DNA of 64,000 bases from Lathyrus oleraceus. Its lineage: Eukaryota > Streptophyta > Magnoliopsida > Fabales > Fabaceae. Shown piece after piece: positions 32,991 through 43,399 of this stretch. The stretch lies in the NCBI RefSeq assembly GCF_024323335.1, contig NC_066583.1, positions 366,665,877 through 366,729,876 of the forward strand. The letters run 5' to 3'. The translations under genes and the position numbers were made by a program. Positions within the stretch are counted from its first letter, which is position 1. Each line of letters starts with the position of its first letter. The notes under the pieces are model-generated. The model searched no databases. It was given only the letters and a program-made list of their open reading frames with translations, and was not told where the DNA came from.

Positions 32991-34319
32991 ATGGCTTCCA
33001 GGGAGACCATCCGGATCAATTTTGTAGCGATCTCTCCTCAACTCAAGGATTTAGTGTCGGAACTTTCTGATCATGCTCGGTTCATCCAGAAACATGGCCA
33101 TCTCCTCAAATTGGTTACCACCGGGTTCAAGGAAGATATGATGAGAGTTTTATTCTAGTTCTTCGATCCTAAACATCATTGCTTCACCTTCCCAGATTAT
33201 CAGTTGGTACCCACATTAGAAGAATTTTCCAAGTTGCTCGGGACACCTATCCTTGATCAAACACCTTTCAGTGGTTTAGAAAAGATTCCGAGGTCTGAAG
33301 AGGTTTCCGCGTCTTTACACATGACAAAGTCCGACATTGAAACTAATTGGGTAACAAGAAGTGAAGTTAAGGGTCTACTTGCCAAATTTCTGATAAATAA
33401 GGCCCGAGAATTCCTAAAAGCTAGGAATGTCCACGCTTTCGAATATGTTCTAGCCTTACTAATCTATGGTTTGGTGCTATTTCCTAATCCGGATCAATTC
33501 ATAGACATGAATGCTGTTAAGATATTTCTCACTCATAACCCTGTGCCCACCTTGCTTGGAGACATTTTGCATTCCCTTCACACTCGTACTATGAAAAGGC
33601 AAGGGACTCTCATGTGCTGCGTACCTTTATTATCTAGGTGGTTTATTTCGCACCTTCCTCAATCGGTCTTGAAGAATGAGCAAAACTTGAAATGGTCTCA
33701 AAGGATAATGTCGCTCTCCCATTCAGACATCCATTGGTGTCCCCAACCCAAAGAAAATGTTATCATCATTGACCGTTGTGGAGAATTCTCTAACGTACCA
33801 CTCCTGGGGATAAGAGGAGGTATTACTTATAATCCTGCTTTAGCCCTACGTCAGTTTGGTTATGCTCGAAGAGATGGTCCACATGAAATAGTTATCCAAG
33901 GCACTGTGTTTGACTATGACAACGATTCTCAAGGTCTCCGTCAAAGGTTTGTACGAGCTTGGGGCATGGTGAAAAGAAGTACTTTAGGACAGAAAAACTC
34001 TATTCCTATGGAACCTTATCTCAGATGGGTACGCGCCAGAGCTCGTGAGCTTATCATGCCATATCTTGCAATCGGACCTCTGATTGTTGAACCAAAAGTT
34101 GAAGGAGGTACCCCTCAGATCATTCCTTATCCAGATATGCCTACCAATGTTGAAGAATTGAAGAAATCTTGGATCCAGTTGAGAGAAGAAAGGGATACTT
34201 TTGAAGCTCAGTTCTGTGATGAAAGGAAGAAAGTATTAGAGCTCATCAGCCAGCTTAAGGAGGAACGAAGTCTCAATGCATATCTCCGTCCAAAAAGAAG
34301 CCGCCCCTGGGAGACTTGA
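32991..34319 (+). pseudogene. Ogre-C ORF1 (DUF7745-like), one nonsense codon
   Basis: Frame of 443 codons from ATG 32991, broken once by TAG at 33156-33158 (a CAG-to-TAG change would explain it). From 33204 it is open for 371 codons. Conserved with the other ORF1 copies: HCFTFPDYQLVPTLEE, PVPTLLGD, CGEFSNVPL, GGITYNPALALRQFGY. The C-terminus (about residues 380-430) is charged and probably coiled coil. Function unknown. Only one lesion suggests a fairly recent insertion. Confidence 0.85.
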
Positions 34320-34481
34320 GCTTTCATTTTTTCTTGTAATGAACATTGATTAAAGAAATTATTAATAAAAGTTCCCCTTTTTGGTGGTTTACGCAAAGTT
34401 AAATTCCAAAAGTCCTTGAAAACATTTCATACATTGCATAGCATAACATAACATTGCATAACAGGTACTCTAAAAGGATCA

Positions 34482-37115
34482 ATGTTCTCACGGTTTTCCT
34501 CCAATCAGGAAAATGGCACCTTTGGAGTATACAAACTGTTTGAGAGGTTGAAGAAATACAAGTTGAGATTGAACCCGAACAAATGCATATTTGGAGTAAG
34601 ATCCGGTAAACTCCTGGGCTTTATTGTCAGTGGTAAAGGAATTGAGGTTGACCCGGCTAAGGTGAGAGCTATTCAAGAAATGCCAGTTCCCCGTACAGAT
34701 AAAGAAGTCAGAGGTTTCTTGGGACGCTTGAATTACATTGCCCGATTTATCTCCCATTTGACTGCTACTTGCAAACCCATCTTCAAATTACTGAGGAAAA
34801 ATCAAGAGATAATATGGAATGATGAATGTCAAGAAGCTTTTGACAAAATCAAGAAGTATCTCCAAGAACCACCAATTCTGATGCCACCAGTTGAAGGAAG
34901 ACCTCTAATCCTGTATTTGACCGTGTTAGAAAATTCAATGGGGTGTGTGCTGGGGCAACATGACGAGTCTGGTCGAAAAGAGCATGCAATATACTACCTT
35001 AGCAAAAAGTTTACCGACTATGAAACAAGATACTCACTGCTTGAGAAAACTTGTTGCGCTTTGGCTTGGGCTGCTCGCCGACTAAGACAGTATATGTTGA
35101 ATCATACCACTTTATTGATTTCTAAGATGGATCCTATCAAATATATATTTGAGAAACCTGCTCTCTCCGGAAGAATAGCAAGATGGAAGATGATTTTAAC
35201 AGAGTATGATATCCAGTATACTACCCAGAAAGCAATCAAAGGAAGCGTGTTAGCTGATCATTTGGCTCATCAAGCAGTTGATGATTACCAATCTATGAAT
35301 TTTGAGTTCCCTGATGAGGATGTTATGCTTGTTACTGATTATGAAGAACCTGGACCGGATGAAGGACCCGAACTGGGATCCCGATGGACTATGGTTTTTG
35401 ATGGATCTTCTAATGCATTGGGCAATGGTGTTGGTGTTGTAATTATTTCTCCCAAGGGTTGCCATACGCCTTTCACTGCTAGACTATGTTTTGATTGTAC
35501 CAATAATATGGCTGAGTATGAAGCATGTATTTTGGGACTCAGAGCTTCTATAGACCTGAGAATCAGGTTTTTGAGTGTGTACGGAGACTCAGCCTTAGTA
35601 ATCAGTCAGATCAAAGGAGAATGGGACACTAAACATCCGAATCTCATCCCTTATCGAGAGCGGGTGTTGACATTAATCCCATACTTTGAAGAGATTACAT
35701 TCAAACATATTCCACGAGAAGAGAATCAGTTGGCAGACGCATTGGCTACCATGTCATCTATGTTCAGAGCCAGATGGGACAGTGAAGCTCCCATGATCAC
35801 CATTGAACGATTAGATGAACCAGCATATTGTTATGAACTTAATGTTGATGAAGTAGAAGAGAAACCTTGGTTCCACGAAGTAAAAAGATATTTAGAAACT
35901 CAGGAATACCCTGAAGGGGCATCCATCAATGACAGAAAATTTCTGAGGAAGTTCTCCGCTAAATTCTTTTTGAGTAATGGAGTATTATACAAACGTAATC
36001 ATGATTCGACTTTGCTTCGCTGTGTGGATAAAAAGGAAGCAGAAAAGATTATGGAAGACATGCATGACGGTATTTTTGGGACTCATTCTAGTGGACATAC
36101 GATGGCCAAGAAGATTCTGAGATCATGGTATTATTGGTCTACCATGGAAGTTGATTGCCACCATCACTCCAAAACTTGTCACAAGTGCCAGATCTATGCG
36201 GACAAAGTACATATACCTCCTGCTCCATTGAACGTGTTGACAGCCCCTTGGCCCTTTGCAATGTGGGGCATTGATATGATTGGAGAGATTAAACCTAATG
36301 CTTCTAATGGACATCGTTTCATTCTTGTTGCTATTGATTACTTTACGAAGTGGGTAGAGGCAGCCTCATTTGCTTTTGTCACCAAGAATGTGGTGGCACG
36401 GTTCATCAAGAATAGTCTTATTTGTCGGTATGGCATCCCTGAAAGAGTTATCACTGATAATGGTACTAATTTGAACAACAAGATGATTACTGAACTCTGC
36501 ACGCAGTTCAAAATAAAACACCATAACTCTTCTCCGTACCGGCCAAAGATGAATGGCGTCGTAGAAGCTGCTAATAAGAATATTAAGAAGATTATACAAA
36601 AGATGACAGTAACATACAAAGACTGGCATGAGATGTTACCATTTGCTCTTCATGGTTATCGCACTTCAGTACGCACTTCGACAGGGGCAACCCCTTTCTC
36701 TTTAGTCTACGGAATGGAAGCCGTTTTACCAGTGGAAGTTCAGATTCCCTCTCTAAGAATTATGAAAGATGCAGGCTTAGATGAAGATGAATGGATTCAG
36801 ACTCGACTCGATCAGATAAATTTGATTGATGAAAAGAGACTTGCGGCTGTTTGTCATGGACAGATATATCAGAAGCGCATGACCCAGGTATTTAATAAAA
36901 AAGTCAAGAGACAGGTGTATCAAATGGGCGACTTGGTGATAAAGCGTATCATTCTACCACAAGGTGATCCTAGAGGAAAATGGACTCCCACATACGAAGG
37001 GCCATTTGTAGTTAAGAAGGTATTCTTTGGTGGAGCCATGATGCTTGCTACGATGGATGGCGAAGATTTCCCGCATCCGGTGAACGCGGACATAGTTAAA
37101 AAATACTATGCATAA
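34482..37115 (+). pseudogene. pol: Ogre-C pol remnant: RT C-terminus, RNase H, second RNase H, integrase
   Basis: Open for 877 codons. Recognisable homology starts at about 34530, in the RT thumb region (KLFERLKKYKLRLNPNKC). Gag, protease and the RT palm with YVDD are absent, so there is a deletion junction near 34530. Next come the RT-linked RNase H (AIYYLSKKF, LEKTCCALAWAARRLRQY) and a second RNase H (FDGSSNALGNG, NNMAEYEACILGL, YGDSALVISQIKGEW, ADALATMSS). Integrase follows with an HHCC finger (THSSGHTMAKK ... CHKCQIY) and DDE residues (GIDMIG, ITDNGTNL, NGVVEAANKN). The integrase and RNase H frames have no stop. Confidence 0.9.
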
Positions 37116-37122
37116 AAGAGAC

Positions 37123-37300
37123 CCGCTAGGTTGACATATCTAGGCAAAAGTAAGGGCATCCCGGCGAACCAAAAGGGTTCGGGAAAAAAGTAGGGATAAA
37201 CATATAAAAATATACACCCGGCAAGTCGAAAACCTGAAAAGGCGCCTTGGGCAAAAAAGGGTATCCTGGTGGACTGAAAACCTGAAAAGGCGGTCCAGGA
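37123..37300 (+). ncRNA. Tandem hairpin module after Ogre-C pol (candidate structured RNA)
   Basis: Starting eight bases after the pol stop. Hairpins: CGAACC/GGTTCG (37165-37170 with 37176-37181). CAAG/CTTG (37222-37225 with 37246-37249) enclosing CCT-GAAA-AGG (37233-37242). TGGAC/GTCCA (37270-37274 with 37293-37297) enclosing CCT-GAAA-AGG (37281-37290). Equivalent two-tier hairpins occur at the same place in Ogre-A and Ogre-B with different but still pairing bases. Function unknown; probably a cis-acting RNA element. Confidence 0.5.
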
Positions 37301-37894
37301 AAAAATTAGGGATAAAAGTGTATGACTATGTCCCGTTCTCGATCAGCCTCACCAAAGTCAAAGGGACTGAGCAAGCCAATCAATTCCATCCGATAGCAAG
37401 GGATGAGATGCTTGAAGGCATAATAGCAGTAGCAGAATTTAAATCAATAGGACTTTTTCTCATAGCTGTTTTTTTTTCTTTGCTTTCTTGACAATTTCCT
37501 CTTACTAGGATTTATGTCTCCTTGTATTAAAATTTCCTGTTTATAGGCCCTCTTTCAAAATCAATACAATTTTATTTCCAAAAAGATACTTTTGTTTTAC
37601 TTTCTCCGTTTTGTTTGCATAAACGTCCATTGATTTAATTCGAATTAATATATGCATTTGAATATGATTGATGTTTGCCGAAAAAAACATGCATAAAATA
37701 GAAATAGAAATTACTAAAAGACTTTAGGATCGAGGATAAGGTCTAACCATGCTTTCCAACAAATCCGGTTGCAAATCCTATTCCCCAGCAAAACCAGTCA
37801 TTCCCAGAAGAAATTGGCACTACTAGACAGACTAGTCATCTTTGTTATCCCCAGTCAGGTTCTATTGAATATTTCTGCCATCAGACAGGAATCA
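37301..37894 (+). other. Ogre-C 3' untranslated region
   Basis: Non-coding, AT-rich, with several cccagc/cccagtc phrases (37785-37860) like those in the 3' UTR of Ogre-B. No polypurine tract or LTR start (TGTCATACC) follows; the sequence runs straight into the inverted PBS. Confidence 0.7.
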
Positions 37895-38089
37895 AATATC
37901 CCTAGCAGAGTCGCCAGTTCTGTGATACGGTGAACTAACTTTGTGTTTTTGCTTTGAAAAGCAATGTTGAGGATAGCAAGAGTCGCCACCGCCTTTCCTT
38001 ATTGGATAAAAGAAAATTTGATGGCGACTCTTGCTATCCGCAACATTGCTTTTCAAAGCAAAAACACAAAGTCAGTTCACCGTATCACA
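37895..38089 (+). repeat. Palindromic PBS/U5 end replacing the Ogre-C 3' LTR
   Basis: 37903-37920 plus 37921-37990 is the reverse complement of the PBS, spacer and last ~75 bp of the 5' LTR (32171-32262), with a few mismatches. 37989-38089 is a direct copy of 32140-32240, 101 bp without gaps. The two arms form a near-perfect palindrome ending at the target duplication ccatg. Confidence 0.88.
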
Positions 38090-38091
38090 CC

Positions 38092-39540
38092 ATGGATTGT
38101 GGACGAAGGAACACTAAGAAGTACAGTTTCAGATGTCCCGACTTGAAAGAGTTAAGGAAGCTAGCATCTTTTGTATTAGATCCCTTGGACTTCAAACAAC
38201 GTCATGGGAAGATTCTGTTCATCTTGTCTGCCGATGTGGTTGAAGGACTTTTGAGTGTGCTAGTGCAGTTCTATGATCCTCTCTACCGTTGTTTCACTTT
38301 CCCAGATTTTCAACTTGTGCCTACATTGGAGGAGTATTCTCATATTTTGGGGATACCTATTTCTAGTAGAGTTCCTTTTAGTGGATTGGAGGAGATTCCC
38401 CGATCTAGTCTTATTACTGAAGCTCTTCACTTGAAGAAGTCTGAGATAAAGGCTCATTGGGTGAAGAAAGGAGGATTATTTGGGTTGCCATCTGATTTCC
38501 TCATCAAGAAAGCTACTGCTTTTGCTCAAGCCGGAAGTGTGGATGCTTTTGAAGATATCTTTATGTTGCTCATTTATGGATTAGATTTGTTCCCTAACAT
38601 TGACGGTTTTATTGATGTTAACGCCATTAGAATTTTCTTGATTGGGAATCATGTGCCTACTCTGTTGGGTGATATGTATTTCTCTTTGCATCTAAGGAAT
38701 TCTAAGGGTGGTGGAACTATTGTCGGTTGCATTTCTCTTCCGTACAAGTGGTTTATTTTGCACTTGCCTCAGACACCTGCTTTTATGGAGAACAAACAAT
38801 GTCTACTGTGGTCTCAGAGACTTATGTCTCTCAGTAATGATGATATAGTTTGGTATGATCCCTCTTTGAGAAGTTTGGACATTATTGATAGTTGTGGTGA
38901 ATTCTCTAATGTGCCTCTCATTGGTACACAAGGAGGAATTAACTACAACCCTGCTTTGGCTCGTCGTCAACTTGGGTTCCCCTTGAGAGACAAACCTAAT
39001 AACACGTTGTTAGAAGGTCTTTTCTATCAAGAGGGTAAAGATCCCCAACATTTGAAGCAGAAGATTGTGCATGTTTGGCATAATATGCATAAGAAAGGAA
39101 GATCCGAGCTTGGTCCGTGCAATTGTGTAGCTTTGGAAGCTTACACTCTTTGGGTGAAGAAGAGAGCTTTGGAGTTGAAGATGCCTTATCCTTGTGAAAG
39201 ACCTATGTCTATGGTTGTGGTTGAGCCATTAACTATCCCTAACCAAGATGTAGAAGAGTTGGAAGACGCGCTCTCCAAGAGGAAGCAAGAGAAAGATATG
39301 TGGGAAGAACATTTCCGTGCTTTGAGCAAGAAGCATGAAGAGTTGCAATTGGACTCTAGGGACAAAGATGAATTTATTGAGCTACTTGAAGACCGAGTGA
39401 AAAATAGACAGAGAGAGCCAGAGGTTTCATATTCTAGCATACCTCAGCCTTCTGTTGCTTGGAAGAAGATTGTTGATCAGCTTGTCCTCGAGAAGACTCA
39501 GATGAAGACTTCTTTTGAGGCCGAGATCCGTCGCATTTGA
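38092..39540 (+). CDS. Ogre-B ORF1 (DUF7745-like protein, 482 aa), intact
   Basis: Starts at ATG 38092, which lies inside the target duplication left by Ogre-C, and runs open to TGA 39538-39540. Residues about 1-370 are the conserved globular region (RCFTFPDFQLVPTLEEY, SGLEEIPRS, FPNIDGFIDVNAIRIFL, GGINYNPALARRQLGF). Residues about 395-450 are a charged predicted coiled coil (EELEDALSKRKQEKDMWEEH). No catalytic motif, signal peptide or membrane segment recognised. This is the extra Ogre ORF placed before gag. Homologues in the window share about the same length and blocks. It is the only ORF1 of the three without a stop, but its 5' leader is now 8 kb away, across Ogre-C. Confidence 0.85.
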   Translation: MDCGRRNTKKYSFRCPDLKELRKLASFVLDPLDFKQRHGKILFILSADVVEGLLSVLVQFYDPLYRCFTFPDFQLVPTLEEYSHILGIPISSRVPFSGLEEIPRSSLITEALHLKKSEIKAHWVKKGGLFGLPSDFLIKKATAFAQAGSVDAFEDIFMLLIYGLDLFPNIDGFIDVNAIRIFLIGNHVPTLLGDMYFSLHLRNSKGGGTIVGCISLPYKWFILHLPQTPAFMENKQCLLWSQRLMSLSNDDIVWYDPSLRSLDIIDSCGEFSNVPLIGTQGGINYNPALARRQLGFPLRDKPNNTLLEGLFYQEGKDPQHLKQKIVHVWHNMHKKGRSELGPCNCVALEAYTLWVKKRALELKMPYPCERPMSMVVVEPLTIPNQDVEELEDALSKRKQEKDMWEEHFRALSKKHEELQLDSRDKDEFIELLEDRVKNRQREPEVSYSSIPQPSVAWKKIVDQLVLEKTQMKTSFEAEIRRI

Positions 39541-39827
39541 AGGAAGTACGCGCCTTCAGCTAGGTCTTTTGACATTGTTGTTAGGGATCCCTAGGATGAC
39601 TAGTATCCCTTTCTCTTGTATTTTCCATTTGGTTTCTGAAATTGTACTTAGTGTAATCCTTCCAATTATAAATGAAAAGAGATTTTTGGTCATATAAAAA
39701 TTATTGCAATTGTTGATATATATATGTATTTGCAAATGATATAGAAAGTTCCTTGAAAATAAAAAAATAAATAAACAAGCATTGTGTTTCATGCATCATT
39801 TGCCTAAGCAGGTTTCTCTTTCGCCAG
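39541..39827 (+). other. Ogre-B ORF1 to gag spacer
   Basis: 287 bp non-coding. Ends in a pyrimidine-rich stretch with two ag dinucleotides (gcag|gtttctctttcgccag) right before the gag ATG, similar to an acceptor site. The same layout occurs in Ogre-A at 54880-54919. Confidence 0.6.
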
Positions 39828-42800
39828 ATGTCTCATTGGTCTTTCTTCTCTGCTTTAGCCAAGCTGACTCATCGATACAATATCCGCGCCAATCATCTGA
39901 AAATTATGGAGCATCTAGAGCAAGAGAACAGAGAGCTGAAAGACGAGATCACCCGCCTGACTTCCATGATGGAGTCAGTCCTTGCTGCTCAGAGCCAGTC
40001 TTCTACAACACCCGCCACTCCTCCTCCTCAAAGGTCTGTTATTTCAGAAATGGCTACCTCTACCATGCTTTTTGCTACCGCTCATTTTGCATCCACTATG
40101 CCTGCCGGATTCTCGTGGGGAATGTCGTCGAACTTTATGCCTGAAGGCTTTGCGCCTACATTTGCTTCGATGCCGACATCTAGCCCGGTCATGTCTGTGC
40201 CACCTCCCGTTGTGCACACCTTACCTCGTGTAAAGGACACCATTTATCACTCCGAGCCGTCTGAGGGTCCGGATGTTTACGAGAAAATGGACGAAATGAA
40301 ACATCAGTTTCTTGAGCTGCGCAAGGAATTGAAGACGCTAAGGGGAAAAGACTTGTTTGGAAAGAGTGCTGCTGAGTTGTGTTTAGTGCCCAACGTCAAG
40401 ATTCTAGTGAAGTTCAAAGTGCCTGACTTTGAAAAGTATAAAGGGAACACATGTCCACTCAGTTATCTACTGATGTATGCTCGCAAGATGTCTACTCAAA
40501 CTGACAATGATCAATTGTTGATTCACTACTTCCAAGACAGTCTGACCGGTGTTGCACTCAGATGGTATATGGGATTAGACAGTGCAAGCGTTCGTACTTT
40601 CAATGACTTGAGAGAGGATTCTATCAAGCAATATAAGTACAACATGGACATGGCGCCTGATAGAGACCAGTTGAGGTCTATGTCTCAGAAGGAATTGGTT
40701 GCCCAGATCACTCCTCCTTTGGAGGAAAAAGAGATGACCAAGATCTTTTTGAAAACTCTGAGTTCATTTTATTATGAATGAATGATTGCTAGTGCCCCCA
40801 GTGACTTTACCGAAATGGTAAACATGGGGATGAGGCTTGAGGAAGGAGTCCGAGAAGGATGTTTGTCGAAAGAAGAAGCATCGTCAACTAAGAGGTATGG
40901 CAACAATTTTGGGAAGAAAAAGGACAATGAAGCGAATGCAATAAGCAGTGGGGGGAAGAGGAGGCCTCAGATCAGAAGGAATCAACCATCCTGTCAACAT
41001 CACCATCAAGTATCTTCAGTTATCCCTGTATTTTCTAATCAATAATCAACACCAGTTCAACAACAACAACGTCAACAACAACAACCGCAACAACGAGCAA
41101 ACACTTACAACAACAACAATACCAACAACAATCATCATCAACAAAACTTCGAGAGGAAAAAGGTCTCTTTCGACCCGATTCCTATGTCTTATGCAGAATT
41201 ATACCCGTCTTTGGTTCTGAAGAACCTAATCCAACCAAGAAACCCGCCGCAAATTCTAGAACCACTTCCATGGTGGTACAAGCCTGAGCTCCGTTGTGCT
41301 TTTCATCAAGGAGCACCCGGACATGATATAGAGAATTGTTATCTGCTCAAGTATAAGGTTTAGAAGCTGATGAAGAGTGGAATGGTGTCCTTCGAGGACC
41401 GTGCGCCGAATGTGAAAGCAAATCCATTGCCCGCTCATGGGAACTCTTCTGTGAATACGGTGGATGGTTGTCTTGTCGAGTTAAAGGTTTTTGATGTGCG
41501 TTTTATCCGGAGATCCTTGGTGCAGATGCATAAGGACATTTGTATGGTGAGTGATTGTGAGCATGACCACGATGTTTGTGATGTTTGCAGTATTAATTCA
41601 AGGGGTTGCGAAGTTGTGAAAAGGGACATCCAGCGACTGATGGATGAAAGCATGATTCAAATTGTTCAATCCCGTCATGTAGATGATGATGTAAATGCCA
41701 TAGTGCCCTTTTCAAGCAGCTAGAGAAATTGGTAATTCAGTACGACAGCAACAACAGTAACAATGTCAACAATAGATCAGTATCGCCGTTGGTTATACGG
41801 TTAGCGGACCCAGTCCCGTATTCATCTGATAAAGCTGTGTCGTATCAGTATAATGCTACAATGATAGAAGGTGGTAAAGAGGTCCCGTTGCCTACGACTA
41901 GGTCTATGGTGATCATTGCTGATGTTACCAAGGTGGCCCGCAGTGGTCGAGTGTTTGGGCCGGTGTTCTCAAAGGATAAGGAAGAATCAGTTGTTGGAAA
42001 GAAGGTGGAAGTGCCTGTTGTAGATCCAATTGGTACTTCAAAGGGTAAGTCTGGTGAATCCAGCGACTTGAAGGCTAACGATGATGATGAAGTACTTCGG
42101 TTAATCAAAAGGAATGAGCTTAATGTGGTGGAGCAGCTGCTCCAAACCCCCTCAAAAATCTTAGTGTTGTCTCTGCTCATGAATTCTGAAGCGCACAGAG
42201 AAGTACTACAGAAAGTTTTGGAACAAGCATTTGTAGAACATGATGTTACATTGGATCAATTCGATCATATCATGGCTAACATCACTTCTTGCAATAATCT
42301 TAGCTTTTGTGATGAAGAACTCCCTGAGGAGGGTAGAAATCATAATCTGGCTTTGCACATTTCTATGAATTGCAAAGAAGATGCTTTGTCAAATGTGCTT
42401 GTTGACACTGGGTCGTCATTGAATGTGCTACCGAAGTCAACTCTGTCCAAGCTATCATACCAAGGAGCGCCTATGAGGTATAGTGGTGTAATCGTCAAAG
42501 CTTTTGGCGGTTCACGCAAAACGGTTATTGGTGAAGTGGACCTTCTAGTTAAGATAGGTTCGAGTGATTTTCAAATTACTTTTCAAGTAATGGATATCCA
42601 CCCGGCCTACAGTTGCTTGTTGGGAAGGCGGGGGATCCATGAGGCAGGAGCTGTTACCTCCACTTTGCATCAGAAACTCAAATTTGTGAAAAATGGGAAG
42701 CTTGTGATTGTTGGTGGGGAGAAGGCACTGTTGGTTAGCCACCTGTCATCTTTCTCTTATGTTGAAGCTGAGGATGAGGTTGGAACTCCATTCCAGGTCT

Positions 42801-43142
42801 TATCTATTACTGCTGAAAAGAGAGTTGGGGCACATGTGTCCTCATTGAAAGATGCCAAGAAGATTGTTGAAAAAGGCAATGCTGATCAGTGGGGGCGCAT
42901 GGTAGAGGTCTCCGACAATAAAGGCAGAACCGGTTTGGGGTTCCAGAAAGGTTCATCAACTGCAAGGCCTGAAGATATGCAACTTAGCTTTCGTAGAGGA
43001 GGGTTCATTCATGGCAATGACCACACTTAGCTGTTGTGCTAGAAGATGACGAAGAGGAAGACTACACCAATTTTGTGACGCATGGAAAGGCTTGCAACAA
43101 TTGGGCTGCTGTTGATATTCTTGTTATTTTGCATCAATCTAA
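39828..43142 (+). pseudogene. gag-pro: Ogre-B gag-protease, disrupted
   Basis: ATG 39828. Residues about 27-55 are a coiled coil (MEHLEQENRELKDEITRL). A Pro/Thr-rich linker is followed by the Gag core (VPDFEKYKGNTCPLS, LRWYMGLDSAS) and a variant zinc knuckle C-x2-H-x5-H-x4-C (CAFHQGAPGHDIENC, about 41298). The protease motif is VDTGSSLNVLPKS (about 42400). Lesions compared with Ogre-A: an in-frame deletion of about 40 bp near 40690, TGA 40779, TAA 41043, TAG 41361, a frameshift between 41700 and 41730, and TAG 43028. The frame ends at the intron donor. Not functional. Confidence 0.88.
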
Positions 43143-43399
43143 GTAATTGCTTTTATATGTTTTCAAAATCCTTCTCCTATGCCTAAGGGAGAAGAGAACA
43201 TTGTTTGGGCATTTTCAAATTGATCATTAATAAAATTAATTCTATTCATCCACATCTATGATGTTTTGTTTTTACTTTTTGCTTTATTCTGAAAATGGTA
43301 ATCACGAATAAACATAAATAAACAATATAATTGTCCATCTTCCTAAAATTTGGTCACAAATCCACTTCTCTAAAATCAAAATATCAAATCATTATGCAG
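43143..43399 (+). other. Ogre-B intron between protease and RT (257 bp)
   Basis: GT (43143-43144) to AG (43398-43399), AT-rich, acceptor ttatgcag. Joining the flanks completes a Lys codon (AA|G) and continues in frame into LVPNPIEYND. Without splicing a TAA follows immediately. Ogre elements are known to have an intron here. Exact borders are my prediction, supported by the same phase in Ogre-A. Confidence 0.8.

Larger units (their letters stand above)
30093..38089 (+). mobile_element. Ogre-C: deleted Ogre/Tat-type element with aberrant 3' end
   Basis: Target duplication ccatg at 30088-30092 and 38090-38094 defines the ends exactly. It has a 2148-bp 5' LTR (TGTCATACCCC ... TATCACA), PBS, an ORF1 homologue, an internal deletion removing gag, protease and the RT active site, an open RNase H-integrase frame, and, in place of a 3' LTR, a palindrome made of inverted PBS/U5 followed by the last 101 bp of the LTR. 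From a different subfamily than Ogre-A and Ogre-B, as its LTR is unrelated except near the U5 end. It cannot replicate alone. Confidence 0.92.

Noticed and set aside
37903..37920. A tRNA gene (sequence ends in …GTCGCCA like a tRNA 3' end)
   Set aside because: Only the 18 bases complementary to the PBS match; the preceding bases do not form a convincing T-arm of proper loop size, so it is better read as an inverted PBS.
38092..39540. Host gene with a plant mobile-type domain
   Set aside because: Same position, length and blocks as ORF1 in the other two Ogres, with gag starting 287 bp downstream.
39541..39827. A second intron between ORF1 and gag (acceptor-like gcag and ccag before the gag ATG)
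   Set aside because: A donor that would give a useful fusion was not found, since ORF1 ends in a stop before any GT candidate; kept only as a note.
41041..41220. Gln/Asn-rich microsatellite (caacaacaa) as an independent repeat feature
   Set aside because: It is the Gln/Asn-rich linker of Ogre Gag, aligned with 56190-56280 in Ogre-A.
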